In this document: positions 53,601-61,774 of the stretch, one piece after another
How the letters are laid out: the number at the start of each line of letters is the position of its first letter
Numbering within the stretch: position 1 is the stretch's first letter
Source of the DNA: Maritalea myrionectae DSM 19524
Lineage (GTDB): Bacteria > Pseudomonadota > Alphaproteobacteria > Rhizobiales > Devosiaceae
Reading direction: 5' to 3'
Assembly: GCF_000423365.1 (NCBI RefSeq)
Contig: NZ_AUHV01000002.1
Location: forward strand, 1,072,394-1,136,393
Length of the DNA stretch: 64,000 nt
Notes under the pieces: model-generated
The model's input: only the letters and a program-made list of their open reading frames with translations
The model's database searches: none
What the model was told of the DNA's origin: nothing
Position numbers and translations under genes: made by a program

Positions 53601-54135
53601 CGATTCACCAGAATACTATGATGCGATTGGCTGTCTGATCTTGGCTGTGCTGCTTGCAGCAGTGCTGGGGCTTTGGATCCTTTACACCAACATTGCCGAG
53701 CGCTTTTTCTGTGTTGAAATGCCCAACGGGTTACTGATCGGACGGGCAACTGTCTTTTCAAAAATGCATGCTGGGGGTGGTTCTGATGCGGACATCGCAA
53801 TCAAATATCCGGATGGGCGTATTTTGCGGCGTGGCGATGGCACCATCAGTTTTTATGATTTTGAGTCAATGGCCGGGAGTTATCCTAGTGACGATGAAAG
53901 CAAATTTAATCGCTTTATCTACATCAAGGATGTGGGCCTGTTTATTGAATCTGAACAACCCGATCAGTTCCGCCATTACTGGGAAACGAAGAAAAAGGAA
54001 ATTTTCAGCGAACCAAGCAGCAACTTGCCTGACTCATTTGGCGGCAACCTTCACTACACCTATTTAATGCTGGATAAAAACCGTGAATATCAGCGCGCGC
54101 GGTGTCCCACCGCCTGGTTTTTGCCAGAAAAATAA
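53566..54135 (+). CDS. Membrane-anchored protein, probable immunity partner of the MuF protein
   Basis: 189 residues. One N-terminal span (AIGCLILAVLLAAVLGLWILYT) anchors a domain of about 145 residues (NIAERFFCVEMPNGLLIGRA, KYPDGRILRRGDGTISFYDF, NRFIYIKDVGLFIESEQP). Topology suggests the domain is periplasmic. It starts inside the toxin-like gene (35-bp overlap, +1 frame), typical of toxin-immunity pairs. No family recognised; the immunity role is inferred from position and topology. Confidence 0.65.
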   Translation: MSMGQQADSRNSDSPEYYDAIGCLILAVLLAAVLGLWILYTNIAERFFCVEMPNGLLIGRATVFSKMHAGGGSDADIAIKYPDGRILRRGDGTISFYDFESMAGSYPSDDESKFNRFIYIKDVGLFIESEQPDQFRHYWETKKKEIFSEPSSNLPDSFGGNLHYTYLMLDKNREYQRARCPTAWFLPEK

Positions 54136-54155
54136 AGGCTCCCGAAGGAGCCTTT
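54134..54155. terminator. Terminator between the immunity-like gene and infC
   Basis: AAAGGCTCC-CGAA-GGAGCCTTT perfect 9-bp stem with a T/A flank on both sides, serving the two convergent transcripts. Confidence 0.85.
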
Positions 54156-54176
54156 TGCATTCTTGATAAAGGTCTT

Positions 54177-54722
54177 TTATTTTGTCGCTGTCGGCGCCAG
54201 GATCATAATCATCTGGCGGCCTTCGGTTTTCGGCTTGGCTTCAACTTTGGAGATCTCTTGCACGCGCTCGCGCACTTGATTCAAAAGTTGCAGGCCGAGT
54301 TCTTGGTGCGCCATTTCACGTCCGCGGAAACGCATCGTGACCTTCACTTTGTCACCACCTTCCAAGAACTTCACAACATTGCGCATCTTAACCTCAAAGT
54401 CGTGCGTGTCCGTATTCGGTCGCATCTTGATTTCTTTGACGTCGATGACTTTTTGCTTTTTGCGCGCTTCGGCAGCTTTTTTCTGTGCTTGGTATTTATA
54501 TTTACCCAAGTCCAGAATCTTACAAACTGGCGGCTTCGCATTTGGCGAAATTTCAACAAGATCCAAACCGGCATCTTGTGCCATAGTCATGGCTTCGCGT
54601 GTATTCACCACGCCGCGGTTTTCCCCTTCAGCATCGATAAGCTGAACTTCAGGTACATTGATTTCGCGGTTAGAGCGTGGCCCGTCTTTTTGGGGTTGTA
54701 CAGGTCTTTGTGGACGACGAAT
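54177..54722 (-). CDS. infC: Translation initiation factor IF-3, ATT start
   Basis: 181 residues. N-domain ([55 protein letters not shown], read in pieces), linker, and C-domain ([38 protein letters not shown]). The best start is ATT at 54720-54722: a strong AAGAAGGA ends 9 bp before it and the N-terminus becomes (M)RRPQRPVQP, as in alphaproteobacterial IF-3. A TTG 24 bp further up lacks a ribosome-binding site. E. coli infC also uses ATT, and IF-3 itself rejects it, giving autoregulation. Confidence 0.9.
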   Translation of the reverse strand: MRRPQRPVQPQKDGPRSNREINVPEVQLIDAEGENRGVVNTREAMTMAQDAGLDLVEISPNAKPPVCKILDLGKYKYQAQKKAAEARKKQKVIDVKEIKMRPNTDTHDFEVKMRNVVKFLEGGDKVKVTMRFRGREMAHQELGLQLLNQVRERVQEISKVEAKPKTEGRQMIMILAPTATK

Positions 54723-54861
54723 GGTGTCAATTCCTTCTTTAGACAAAAGATATTAGTTGTGACGCATAAAATCTGGTCAAATGGCCTCAAAGTCAACACC
54801 TTGAGCCAAAGATTCGACACTCGAGGCGAAAATAGTACCTAATGAGTAAAAAGAAAAGCAA

Positions 54862-55635
54862 ATGCAAAAGCCAACCCATTGGATTGAACACCAAAATCAA
54901 CATTCCACACACAAATTGGCGGTGCTCCATCAGGGCGACCAAACACCGGGTTTGTTTTGGCTTGGCGGCTTTATGTCCAATATGTGCGGTGGAAAAGCAA
55001 TTGCCATGGCTGCTTTGGCCCAAGAATTGGGGTTGGCCAGCACCCGCTTTGACTATGCGGCACATGGTCAATCCTCCGGCGACTTCCGAGATCAGACCAT
55101 TTCCAGTTGGCTTGCGGATGCCGTTGCCGTTTATCAACGGTTCGCAGATGGGCCGCAAATTCTTGTCGGCTCTTCGATGGGTGCGTGGATTGCGTTGCTG
55201 CTGAACCGATATTTGCTTGAACATGGCCACCCCCCTGCCAAGGCATTGGTGCTGATTGCGCCAGGGGTCGATTTCACCAAACGATTATTGCCGCAGCGAT
55301 TTGCCCCTGAAGATTTTGCCAAGCTTGACCGCGACGGTGAATTGCGGCGCGAAAGTCGATATGGCGACGGTCCATATATTTACACCAAGAAGCTGGTGGA
55401 AGATGGCAACGCCAACAGCCTGTTAGATGCCCCACTGAAAACAGGCGCGCCGGTGCATATTATTCATGGTGGCGAAGATCCGGATGTCCCTCTAAGCCAC
55501 GCGCAAGAAATCTACCGCCACTTTTTGCATGATGATGCGCGATTTACGCTGGTGCCCGATGGCGACCATCGGCTAAGTCGCCCAGAGGACCTAGCCCTAT
55601 TGCAAAGCATTATCCGCTCATTTGCGTCAGAATAG
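54862..55635 (+). CDS. Alpha/beta hydrolase
   Basis: 257 residues. LFWLGGFMSNMCGGKA in the oxyanion region, TRFDYAAHGQSSGDF, nucleophile elbow VGSSMGAW, acid in HGGEDPDVPL and histidine in PDGDHRLSRPED. Serine hydrolase of the palmitoyl-thioesterase/S33 type, with unknown substrate. It overlaps the next gene tail-to-tail by 26 bp and is divergent from infC. Confidence 0.92.
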   Translation: MQKPTHWIEHQNQHSTHKLAVLHQGDQTPGLFWLGGFMSNMCGGKAIAMAALAQELGLASTRFDYAAHGQSSGDFRDQTISSWLADAVAVYQRFADGPQILVGSSMGAWIALLLNRYLLEHGHPPAKALVLIAPGVDFTKRLLPQRFAPEDFAKLDRDGELRRESRYGDGPYIYTKKLVEDGNANSLLDAPLKTGAPVHIIHGGEDPDVPLSHAQEIYRHFLHDDARFTLVPDGDHRLSRPEDLALLQSIIRSFASE

Positions 55636-56464
55636 ATTCCAGCCCCTCGCGGTAGGTGGGGAATTTAAGGGTGACGCCCAAATCCTTTTTCAAACGCGCA
55701 TTGCCACAGCGTTTATTGTCGCCATAAAATGACCGCGCCATGGGCGTCATATCCGCTGTTTCGAACGGTTCTTCAGGTGGCAAAGGCAAATTGGCCAGTT
55801 GCGCTGCATATTCGATCACGGTTTGCGGTGGGGCCGGCTCATGGTCGGCACCATTGAAAACGCCTGTGGCCCGCTTTTGTGCCGCCGCACAAACAATTTG
55901 CGCGATGTCCACCACATGAATGCGGTTAAACACCTGCCCCGGTTTGATGATGCGGCGCGACTTGCCATTGCGTAATTTTTCAAATGTTGAACGTCCGGGG
56001 CCATATATGCCCGCCAGACGGAAAATCGCGAAATCGACGCGCGCTTTTTTGCAGGCCGCAGCCCAGGCGGCTTCGGCATCCACGCGCCATTTACCGCGTT
56101 TGGAGACAGGCGTGGGCGGCGTGTCTTCCGAAATCCATGCACCGTCAAAATCGCCATAAACACCAACGGTTGAAAGATAGCCCACCCATTGCAGCCTTGG
56201 GCAAGTCGATTTCAAATCACCCAGACCCGGCAACACCGGATCGCCTGCCTCGGAAGGGCTGGCTGAAATCACCAAATGTGTTGCCTCGCGCAAATGCGCC
56301 GCAACATCGGAGTTGATCTCACCATCAAACAGCTCAACGGCAAAGCCCTTCTCCGCCAGCTTCTCTTGCTTTTCAGCCGAGCGCGTGGTGCCCACCACGT
56401 CACCGGGGAAGGCCCTGGCGATATGTTGAGCCGAATATCCAAGGCCAAAGATAAACATTTTCAT
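55610..56464 (-). CDS. NAD(P)-binding SDR-type epimerase (YeeZ-like)
   Basis: 284 residues from the ATG at 56464, which overlaps the queG stop by 4 bp. Rossmann start FIFGLGYSAQHIARAF, VGTTRSAEKQEKL, ISASPSEAGDP, YLSTVGVYGDFDGAWISEDTP, FAIFRLAGIYGPGRSTFEKL, RIHVVDIAQIV and FNGADHEPAP are the usual YeeZ-like sugar-nucleotide-epimerase features. YxxxK is not obvious at the usual place, so activity is uncertain. Confidence 0.87.
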   Translation of the reverse strand: MKMFIFGLGYSAQHIARAFPGDVVGTTRSAEKQEKLAEKGFAVELFDGEINSDVAAHLREATHLVISASPSEAGDPVLPGLGDLKSTCPRLQWVGYLSTVGVYGDFDGAWISEDTPPTPVSKRGKWRVDAEAAWAAACKKARVDFAIFRLAGIYGPGRSTFEKLRNGKSRRIIKPGQVFNRIHVVDIAQIVCAAAQKRATGVFNGADHEPAPPQTVIEYAAQLANLPLPPEEPFETADMTPMARSFYGDNKRCGNARLKKDLGVTLKFPTYREGLESILTQMSG

Positions 56465-57594
56465 GGTGCGGTCCGGTCCCATTCTGCACAAACATCGTGA
56501 TCGTTTTCTGATGGATAATGGGCTTGGCGCAGTTGGTCAAACGCTTCACTGTCGTAATGTTGATCAATCGCCCACACGGCCGCCGCACGCACTAGCGGAC
56601 TTTCGTCGCTTAAATGCGGTTTGATGGCGGCGACAATGTCATTTTTGTGTGGCGCATTGCCCAAAGCGATCAACACATTGCGGATAAAGGCGTCGCGCCC
56701 CAGCCGTTTGATGGGTGATCCTTTGAAAAAGGCGCGGAAATCGCCATCGTCAAATTTGGCCAGCTCCACCAAAGGTGGCGCGCGCAAATCGTCGCGGCTG
56801 CGCAATTTTTCATCGAGCGCCACGGACGCAAACTTGTTCCATGGGCACACGGCCAAGCAATCATCGCAGCCATAAATGCGGTTGCCGATGGGCTTGCGAA
56901 ATTCAACCGGAATGATGCCCTTATATTCATTGGTCAGATAGGCGATGCAACGCCGCGCATCCAGTTGATAGGGCGCGGGGAAGGCGTTTGTGGGACAGAC
57001 ATCCAAGCAGCGGCGGCAATTGCCACAACGGTCTGTGCCCGCCGCATCTGGCGCAAATTCCATATCCGTGAGAATCGTGCCGAGAAACAACCAGCAGCCA
57101 TGGTCGCGGCTGACCAAAACCGTGTGCTTGCCCTGCCAACCGATGCCAGCCTGTTCGCCCAGCGGCTTTTCCATCAGCGGTGCCGTATCGACAAACACTT
57201 TGACCTCGCAGTTGCCCTGCCGCGCCAACAGGCCAGCGATCTCTTTCAGCTTGCCTTTGATGATGTCGTGATAATCGCGGTGACGGGCGTAAACGGAGAT
57301 CAGTCCGTTTTCTGTGTCGTCCAATTGGTCGAGCGGGTTTTGATCCGGCCCATAATTATACCCCAGCACGAGGGCAGATTTGGCCTCGGGCCACATATGT
57401 TGTGGGCTTGTCCGGCGGTCCAGCGTGTCTTTGAGCCAGTGCATGTCCCCGTGAAAGTCACGCGCCAGCGCTTCATTCAGTCGTTCGGGCGCTTCAGGAT
57501 GCCCGTTGGCCTGCGCGACACCAAAGCTGACAAACCCCAGATCGTGGGCGCGTGCCTCAATTGTTTGACGCAGTTTTTCAGCCGATTGGGTCAC
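56461..57594 (-). CDS. queG: Epoxyqueuosine reductase QueG
   Basis: 377 residues. Cobalamin and iron-sulfur enzyme for the last step of queuosine in tRNA. N-terminal cobalamin-binding half (GFVSFGVAQ, VLGYNYGPD, GWQGKHTVLVSRDHGCWLFLG), two 4Fe-4S clusters (CGNCRRCLDVCPTNAF, and CIAYLTNEYKG ... CDDCLAVCPWNKFA) and HEAT-like C-terminal repeats (NVLIALGNAPHKNDIVAAI). Overlaps the epimerase start by 4 bp. Confidence 0.97.
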   Translation of the reverse strand: MTQSAEKLRQTIEARAHDLGFVSFGVAQANGHPEAPERLNEALARDFHGDMHWLKDTLDRRTSPQHMWPEAKSALVLGYNYGPDQNPLDQLDDTENGLISVYARHRDYHDIIKGKLKEIAGLLARQGNCEVKVFVDTAPLMEKPLGEQAGIGWQGKHTVLVSRDHGCWLFLGTILTDMEFAPDAAGTDRCGNCRRCLDVCPTNAFPAPYQLDARRCIAYLTNEYKGIIPVEFRKPIGNRIYGCDDCLAVCPWNKFASVALDEKLRSRDDLRAPPLVELAKFDDGDFRAFFKGSPIKRLGRDAFIRNVLIALGNAPHKNDIVAAIKPHLSDESPLVRAAAVWAIDQHYDSEAFDQLRQAHYPSENDHDVCAEWDRTAP

Positions 57595-57597
57595 GGG

Positions 57598-58275
57598 TTA
57601 AAAGTCGAGGTCAGCATATGTCGAGGAGGCGGGCATGCCCAGCACCCGATCGGCCAACAAAGTTCTAAAGGCAGGACGAGACTTCAGGCGTTGATACCAT
57701 TCTTTGACCTCCTGAACATCGTCCCAAGGCATTTCGGAAAGATAATCAAGGGTTGAGATTTGTGCAGCAAAGGCAAAATCAGCCAAGGTCAATTCTTCGC
57801 CCGCCAACCATTTGCGCGTGGACAATAAATAATCGAAATAGGCCAAATGCTCTGCGCGGTTAATCCGCGCCACCCGCAACACATTTGTGTCGGGGGTTTG
57901 GCCCTTCATATCGTTTTTGACGAATTTCTCTTCAACAATATAGCGCGACACATCATCTGAGAATTTGAACAATGCCCAATCAAGCAAGCGTCGTGTCTCC
58001 GCCCGATCAACCACGTTATGAGGCAGGAGCGGCAGGCCGGTCTCCGTGTTTTCCTCGATAAACATCATCACGGCAGAAACACCAACGATGGCCAATTTTC
58101 CCTCTGCCTGCAAAACAGGTGTTTCAGCAGCGGGATTGATGGCCAAAAACTCTTCTTCGCGCCGCCAGGGCTTCACCTCTTTGAGTTCCACATCAAAGCC
58201 ATATTCAGCGCACATTAAGCGGATGAGCCTCGAATAGGGGTCCAAAACATAATGCAGCAATGTTGGTGCAGACAC
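57598..58275 (-). CDS. Glutathione S-transferase family protein
   Basis: 225 residues. Thioredoxin-like N-domain (LHYVLDPYSRLIRLMCAEYGF, with NPAAETPVLQAEGKLAI and G-V-S-A for the SNAIL/TRAC-like residue) and helical C-domain (WLAGEELTLADFAFAAQISTL). Stop 3 bp before queG, same strand, probably one transcript. Substrate unknown. Confidence 0.93.
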   Translation of the reverse strand: MSAPTLLHYVLDPYSRLIRLMCAEYGFDVELKEVKPWRREEEFLAINPAAETPVLQAEGKLAIVGVSAVMMFIEENTETGLPLLPHNVVDRAETRRLLDWALFKFSDDVSRYIVEEKFVKNDMKGQTPDTNVLRVARINRAEHLAYFDYLLSTRKWLAGEELTLADFAFAAQISTLDYLSEMPWDDVQEVKEWYQRLKSRPAFRTLLADRVLGMPASSTYADLDF

Positions 58276-58411
58276 GAATTACCTCTTTGTTTAGCGCATA
58301 GCCAAATTTGCGCCGATTTTATGCGATTGGCCAATGAAATGAAATGCGTTAAGGCAAGATAAGGACATCAAGCTTAATTTGTTCCCCAAAAAGCATCGCT
58401 GAGGAGATTTC

Positions 58412-59221
58412 ATGAACCCCGATCAAGGCATTTTTGTGCCCCTCATCTTGGGCATTGTTGAAGGATTGACGGAATTTTTGCCTGTCTCCTCCACTGCGCA
58501 TATCCTGTTACTGGGCGAATGGCTCGGTTTTGAAAATCCGGGCCGCACATTTGAAGTCTTGATTCAGCTTGGTGCAATCCTGGCCATCATCACCATCTAT
58601 TTTGGCAAATTACTGCAATTGGTGCGCGACTTTTTCAAGGGTGAAAAATATGCGCTGCGATTCGCGGCGGGCGTGTTGCTGGCATCTGTGCCTGCGGCCT
58701 TGGCTGGGGTGCTGTTGCACGGCTATATCAAGTCCGTGCTTTACAACGCCCCCTTGATCATTTGCACCATGTTGATCACTGGTGGCATCATTTTGATCAT
58801 TGTCGATCGGCTGAAGCTGGAGCCGAAATATGATGATATTTATCATTATCCGCTCAAACTTTGTTTTGGAATTGGCATTTTTCAGATGCTGGCGCTGGTG
58901 CCCGGCGTTTCCCGGTCTGGCGCGACCATTGTGGGGTCCATGTTGATGGGCACGGACAAGCGCTCTGCGGCGGAATTCACCTTTTTTATCGCCCTGCCGA
59001 TCATGACTGGGGCCTTCGGCTACGATCTTTATAAAAATATTGATGTGATCACGCTGGATGCCGGTTTGAACATTGCCGTCGGCTTTGCCGCAGCCTTTGT
59101 GGTGGGGGCGATTGTGGTGCGCTATTTGCTCGATTTTGTATCGAAGTTCGGCTTTTCCATCTTTGGATGGTGGCGCATTATTGTTGGTATTTTGGGACTG
59201 ATCTTTGTCGTTCAGTTTTAA
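58412..59221 (+). CDS. uppP: Undecaprenyl-diphosphatase UppP
   Basis: 269 residues, about eight membrane helices. Recycles the lipid carrier for cell-wall synthesis and gives bacitracin resistance. Signature motifs are intact: GIVEGLTEFLPVSSTAH (first, with E and H) and VPGVSRSGATI (second). Ends FVVQF. The ATG follows GAGGAG. Ends at a shared terminator. Confidence 0.97.
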   Translation: MNPDQGIFVPLILGIVEGLTEFLPVSSTAHILLLGEWLGFENPGRTFEVLIQLGAILAIITIYFGKLLQLVRDFFKGEKYALRFAAGVLLASVPAALAGVLLHGYIKSVLYNAPLIICTMLITGGIILIIVDRLKLEPKYDDIYHYPLKLCFGIGIFQMLALVPGVSRSGATIVGSMLMGTDKRSAAEFTFFIALPIMTGAFGYDLYKNIDVITLDAGLNIAVGFAAAFVVGAIVVRYLLDFVSKFGFSIFGWWRIIVGILGLIFVVQF

Positions 59222-59233
59222 TCGAAGGTGAAA

Positions 59234-59252
59234 AAGGCGGCTAAGCCGCCTT
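59234..59252. terminator. Bidirectional terminator after uppP
   Basis: AAGGCGGC-TAA-GCCGCCTT, an 8-bp stem between the convergent uppP and GST genes. A run of A before it serves the minus strand. Confidence 0.85.
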
Positions 59253-59259
59253 ATTCGTT

Positions 59260-59916
59260 TTAGTGAATTTTCGTCGAGATATAGCTGTCGCGCTTTTTCA
59301 AAAAACTACGCAACTGGTCCGGATATTGTGGGGCCACAGCATTCATCACTGATGGACGCTCTGTTAGGGCCGTGCGCCAAGCACGCACCTTGGGCAGATC
59401 GACAAAAAAACCAAAATCCTCGATCTCATCAAACACGTCAAAATAGCGGAAGATCGGGCCGAACGAGGCATCGACGACGCTGAACTTTTCGCCCGCGAAA
59501 AATGGACCATCACCCAAAACAGGTTCCAGTCGGGCAAACTTGTCCTTGATCTTGGCGATTTGCTGATCGAAGCCTGCTTTGTCTTTTGCGCTATAAAGCC
59601 CAGCAATGTCGCCAAGGATCGACGAGCCAAACTCCACCCACGCGCGGTGTTGCGCCCGCTCCAGCGCATCTGCCGGGTGCAGTGGATTTTTCTGAGTATC
59701 TTCCAAATATTCAACAATCACCGCTGATTCAAAAATCGCTGCATCATCGGCGATCAATAGCGGCGTTTTGCCCAAAGGTGATTTCTTCACGAACCAATCC
59801 GGCTTGTCGCCCAGATCGATATATTCTTTTTCAAATGGCACCTGCTTTTCGCTGAGCGCAATGATGGCGCGTTGCACATAGGGGCACAAATAATGACTGA
59901 CCAGCTTCAAAGACAT
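59260..59916 (-). CDS. Glutathione S-transferase, MarR-controlled
   Basis: 218 residues from the ATG at 59916 (AAAGGAGA upstream). SHYLCPYVQRAII (C-P-Y redox-type site), FVKKSPLGKTPLLIADD, AIFESAVIVEYLED, and helical FFAGEKFSVVDASFGPIFRYF. The CPY motif fits an omega- or beta-like class. Divergent from a MarR gene with paired operator palindromes between, so likely induced by an electrophile or phenolic ligand. Confidence 0.93.
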   Translation of the reverse strand: MSLKLVSHYLCPYVQRAIIALSEKQVPFEKEYIDLGDKPDWFVKKSPLGKTPLLIADDAAIFESAVIVEYLEDTQKNPLHPADALERAQHRAWVEFGSSILGDIAGLYSAKDKAGFDQQIAKIKDKFARLEPVLGDGPFFAGEKFSVVDASFGPIFRYFDVFDEIEDFGFFVDLPKVRAWRTALTERPSVMNAVAPQYPDQLRSFLKKRDSYISTKIH

Positions 59917-59937
59917 GGCGTCTCCTTTCGAATTTAA

Positions 59938-59949
59938 ATGCAAATGCAT
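59938..59949. promoter_or_regulatory. MarR operator, copy 1
   Basis: ATGCA-AA-TGCAT, perfect 5-bp arms, followed by ATAAAT. Located just before the GST gene in the divergent spacer. Confidence 0.7.
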
Positions 59950-59981
59950 ATAAATCGAAACTAACGTCTTTGTCAATATTG

Positions 59982-59993
59982 ATGCATTTGCAT
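59982..59993. promoter_or_regulatory. MarR operator, copy 2
   Basis: ATGCA-TT-TGCAT, followed by the same ATAAAT, exactly 44 bp (about four helical turns) from copy 1 and just before the MarR gene. Confidence 0.7.
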
Positions 59994-60013
59994 ATAAATG
60001 CTAGATGTTGGGC

Positions 60014-60442
60014 ATGAGCATAGATAATGAGACCACCCAAGCGTGGCAAAGCCTGCATATCACCAGCCGCGCATTGATTGAGCAGGTGGAAGCCGCCTTC
60101 AAGAAAGCGGATCTCCCCAGCCTCAGCTGGTATGATGCATTGTGGGAAATTGAAAAAGCAGGGGAAGAAGGCATTCGCCCCAATGCACTGATCCCGCAAT
60201 TGCTGTTGCCGCAATATCAAACCTCGCGCCTTTTGGATCGGCTGGTGAACGCGGATTTGATTGACCGGGTCGTATGCGATGAGGATCGACGCGGCTGCCG
60301 CGCGGTCATCACGCCAAAGGGCAAAGACATGCGCGCGCGCATGTGGATCATTTATGAAAAATGTTTGGATGAATTCATGCAAAAAAAATTGGGCAAGGAT
60401 GAACGTGCCACCCTTGCCCAATTGCTCAATAAATTGCGGTAA
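60014..60442 (+). CDS. MarR-family regulator
   Basis: 142 residues from the ATG at 60014 (the ATG at 60005 is in frame and possible). Winged helix: FKKADLPSLSWYDALWEIEKAG, RPNALIPQLLLPQYQTSRLLDRLVNADLIDR, CDEDRRGCRAVITPKGKDMRARMW (in pieces). The D-x-R-G wing (EDRRGCR) is typical. Represses itself and probably the divergent GST through two ATGCA palindromes. Confidence 0.93.
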   Translation: MSIDNETTQAWQSLHITSRALIEQVEAAFKKADLPSLSWYDALWEIEKAGEEGIRPNALIPQLLLPQYQTSRLLDRLVNADLIDRVVCDEDRRGCRAVITPKGKDMRARMWIIYEKCLDEFMQKKLGKDERATLAQLLNKLR

Positions 60443-60445
60443 AGC

Positions 60446-61426
60446 CTAGTCGCGCTGCAATGGCTCTGTGCGCCGATCGAACTGACCATGCTTCATAAAG
60501 CGCCACACATAAGTTGGCATGATCGCCGCCATGGTCTTTGGCTCTATGCCGAATGCCTTCAATGTGCGCTTTTGCTTTTTCGCTTCTTCGCTCACCACAT
60601 TGTCATGCTGTAGCAATTTCACCTGATCCACAGTTAGCATTGGATTTGGCAAAATCTGCATCACCCAGCCGATGGCTTTGGCAATTGGTGTTGGAATCGG
60701 CAGCAGCAAATTTTTGCGCTCGATTTCGCGCAACAGACGCTGCAAAAGCTCTTTCATGGTTTCAACAGTCGGGCCGCCAATCTCATAGATTTTGCCGCCC
60801 TTCACGCCACCTTCTGCCGCCACGTCAAACGCGTCAGCCACGTCACCCACATAGATGGGTTGCATCTTGGTGTTGCCGCCCACCAATGGCAGCACAGGTG
60901 ATAAGCGCGCCAGAGCGCCAAACATATTGAAGAACCCGTCTTCCGAACCAAAAATAATCGATGGACGAATGATAATCGCTTGGGGGAAGGCTTTCAGCAC
61001 TGCTTGTTCGCCCAGTGCTTTGGACCGGGCATAATCGCTTTCGCTTTCCGCATCCGCACCCAAGGCAGACATATGCACCAATTGGGAGGCCCCTGCGGCT
61101 TTAGCCGCTTCAGCCACATTCTTTGCTCCATTGGTTTGCACAGCTTGGAACTTCTGCTTACCGCTTTCAAACAGAATGCCTGTCAAATTGATCACGATGT
61201 CCGCACCAGCAACCGCACGCTCAACCGACGGCATGTCGCGTACATTGGCCTGCACCGGGTGAATTTGCCCTACGGCGCCCAAAGGTCGTACATCACCGGC
61301 TAGATCTGGACGGCGCACCGCGACGCGGATGCGATAGCCTTTTTTTGCCAAATGCTGAACCAATTGCCGCCCAACAAAACCTGAGCCGCCGAAAATCGTG
61401 ACCAATTTTGGTGCGTGTTTGCCCAT
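60446..61426 (-). CDS. NDUFA9-like NAD(P)-binding protein
   Basis: 326 residues. Rossmann start TIFGGSGFVGRQLVQHLAKKGY, VRRPDLAGDV, VINLTGILFESGKQKFQAVQ, YARSKALGEQAVLKAFPQAIIIRPSIIFGSED, QPIYVGDVADAF. The SDR catalytic Y-x3-K appears as YARSK. The group is named after the complex I accessory subunit; in alphaproteobacteria it may bind NADPH or ubiquinone-related partners. Convergent with the MarR gene, 3 bp apart. Confidence 0.92.
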   Translation of the reverse strand: MGKHAPKLVTIFGGSGFVGRQLVQHLAKKGYRIRVAVRRPDLAGDVRPLGAVGQIHPVQANVRDMPSVERAVAGADIVINLTGILFESGKQKFQAVQTNGAKNVAEAAKAAGASQLVHMSALGADAESESDYARSKALGEQAVLKAFPQAIIIRPSIIFGSEDGFFNMFGALARLSPVLPLVGGNTKMQPIYVGDVADAFDVAAEGGVKGGKIYEIGGPTVETMKELLQRLLREIERKNLLLPIPTPIAKAIGWVMQILPNPMLTVDQVKLLQHDNVVSEEAKKQKRTLKAFGIEPKTMAAIMPTYVWRFMKHGQFDRRTEPLQRD

Positions 61427-61610
61427 TTCTTCAAAACCTCGGTGCTGGCGCCTGCTTTTTGCGGCGCAATATCGATCTTGACCCCTTCATTAACCCGCGT
61501 ATGGCCGATTGTCGAGACCGAATGGCACCCGGATTCAAAGGAAAAATTATATAAGGGCAACAAGGCAATTGACAAATCTACAAGCGCCTTTTAGTTCTCA
61601 TCGCTGTCGT

Positions 61611-61697
61611 GCCCTGGTGGCGGAATTGGTAGACGCGCTAGCTTCAGGTGCTAGTTTCTGTATGGAAGTGGAAGTTCGAGTCTTCTCCAGGGCACCA
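61611..61697 (+). tRNA. tRNA-Leu(CAG)
   Basis: 87 nt with encoded CCA. Acceptor GCCCTGG/CCAGGGC, D arm GGCGGAATTGGTAGAC, anticodon stem CTAGC/GCTAG with loop TTCAGGT (anticodon CAG), a long variable arm, and T arm with GTTCGAGTC. The last 16 nt lie inside an 83-bp inverted repeat that is repeated beyond the integrase, so the tRNA 3' end is an att site. Confidence 0.97.
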
Positions 61698-61764
61698 ATT
61701 TCTCAAAGTAACCCATTGATATCCTTCGGTTTTCGCAATGAAACGCAGCGGAGGGTAGACCAAA
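61682..61764. repeat. Inverted repeat, left copy (contains tRNA-Leu 3' end)
   Basis: 83 bp identical, in reverse complement, to 62936-63018. It starts within the T arm of tRNA-Leu (CTTCTCCAGGGCACC) and ends at the A of the integrase start codon. Confidence 0.97.
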
Positions 61765-61774
61765 TGGTAGACCA
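61754..61774. repeat. Two direct 9-bp repeats, period 12, at the integrase start
   Basis: GGTAGACCA at 61754-61762 and 61766-61774. An inverted pair with the same 12-bp period lies at 63110-63130. Likely arm-type integrase-binding sites, overlapping its own start codon, so binding could repress it. Confidence 0.6.

Noticed and set aside
61509..61763. N-terminal extension of the tRNA-Leu integrase
   Set aside because: It would translate the tRNA gene itself; the ATG at 61764 gives a normal integrase N-terminus.
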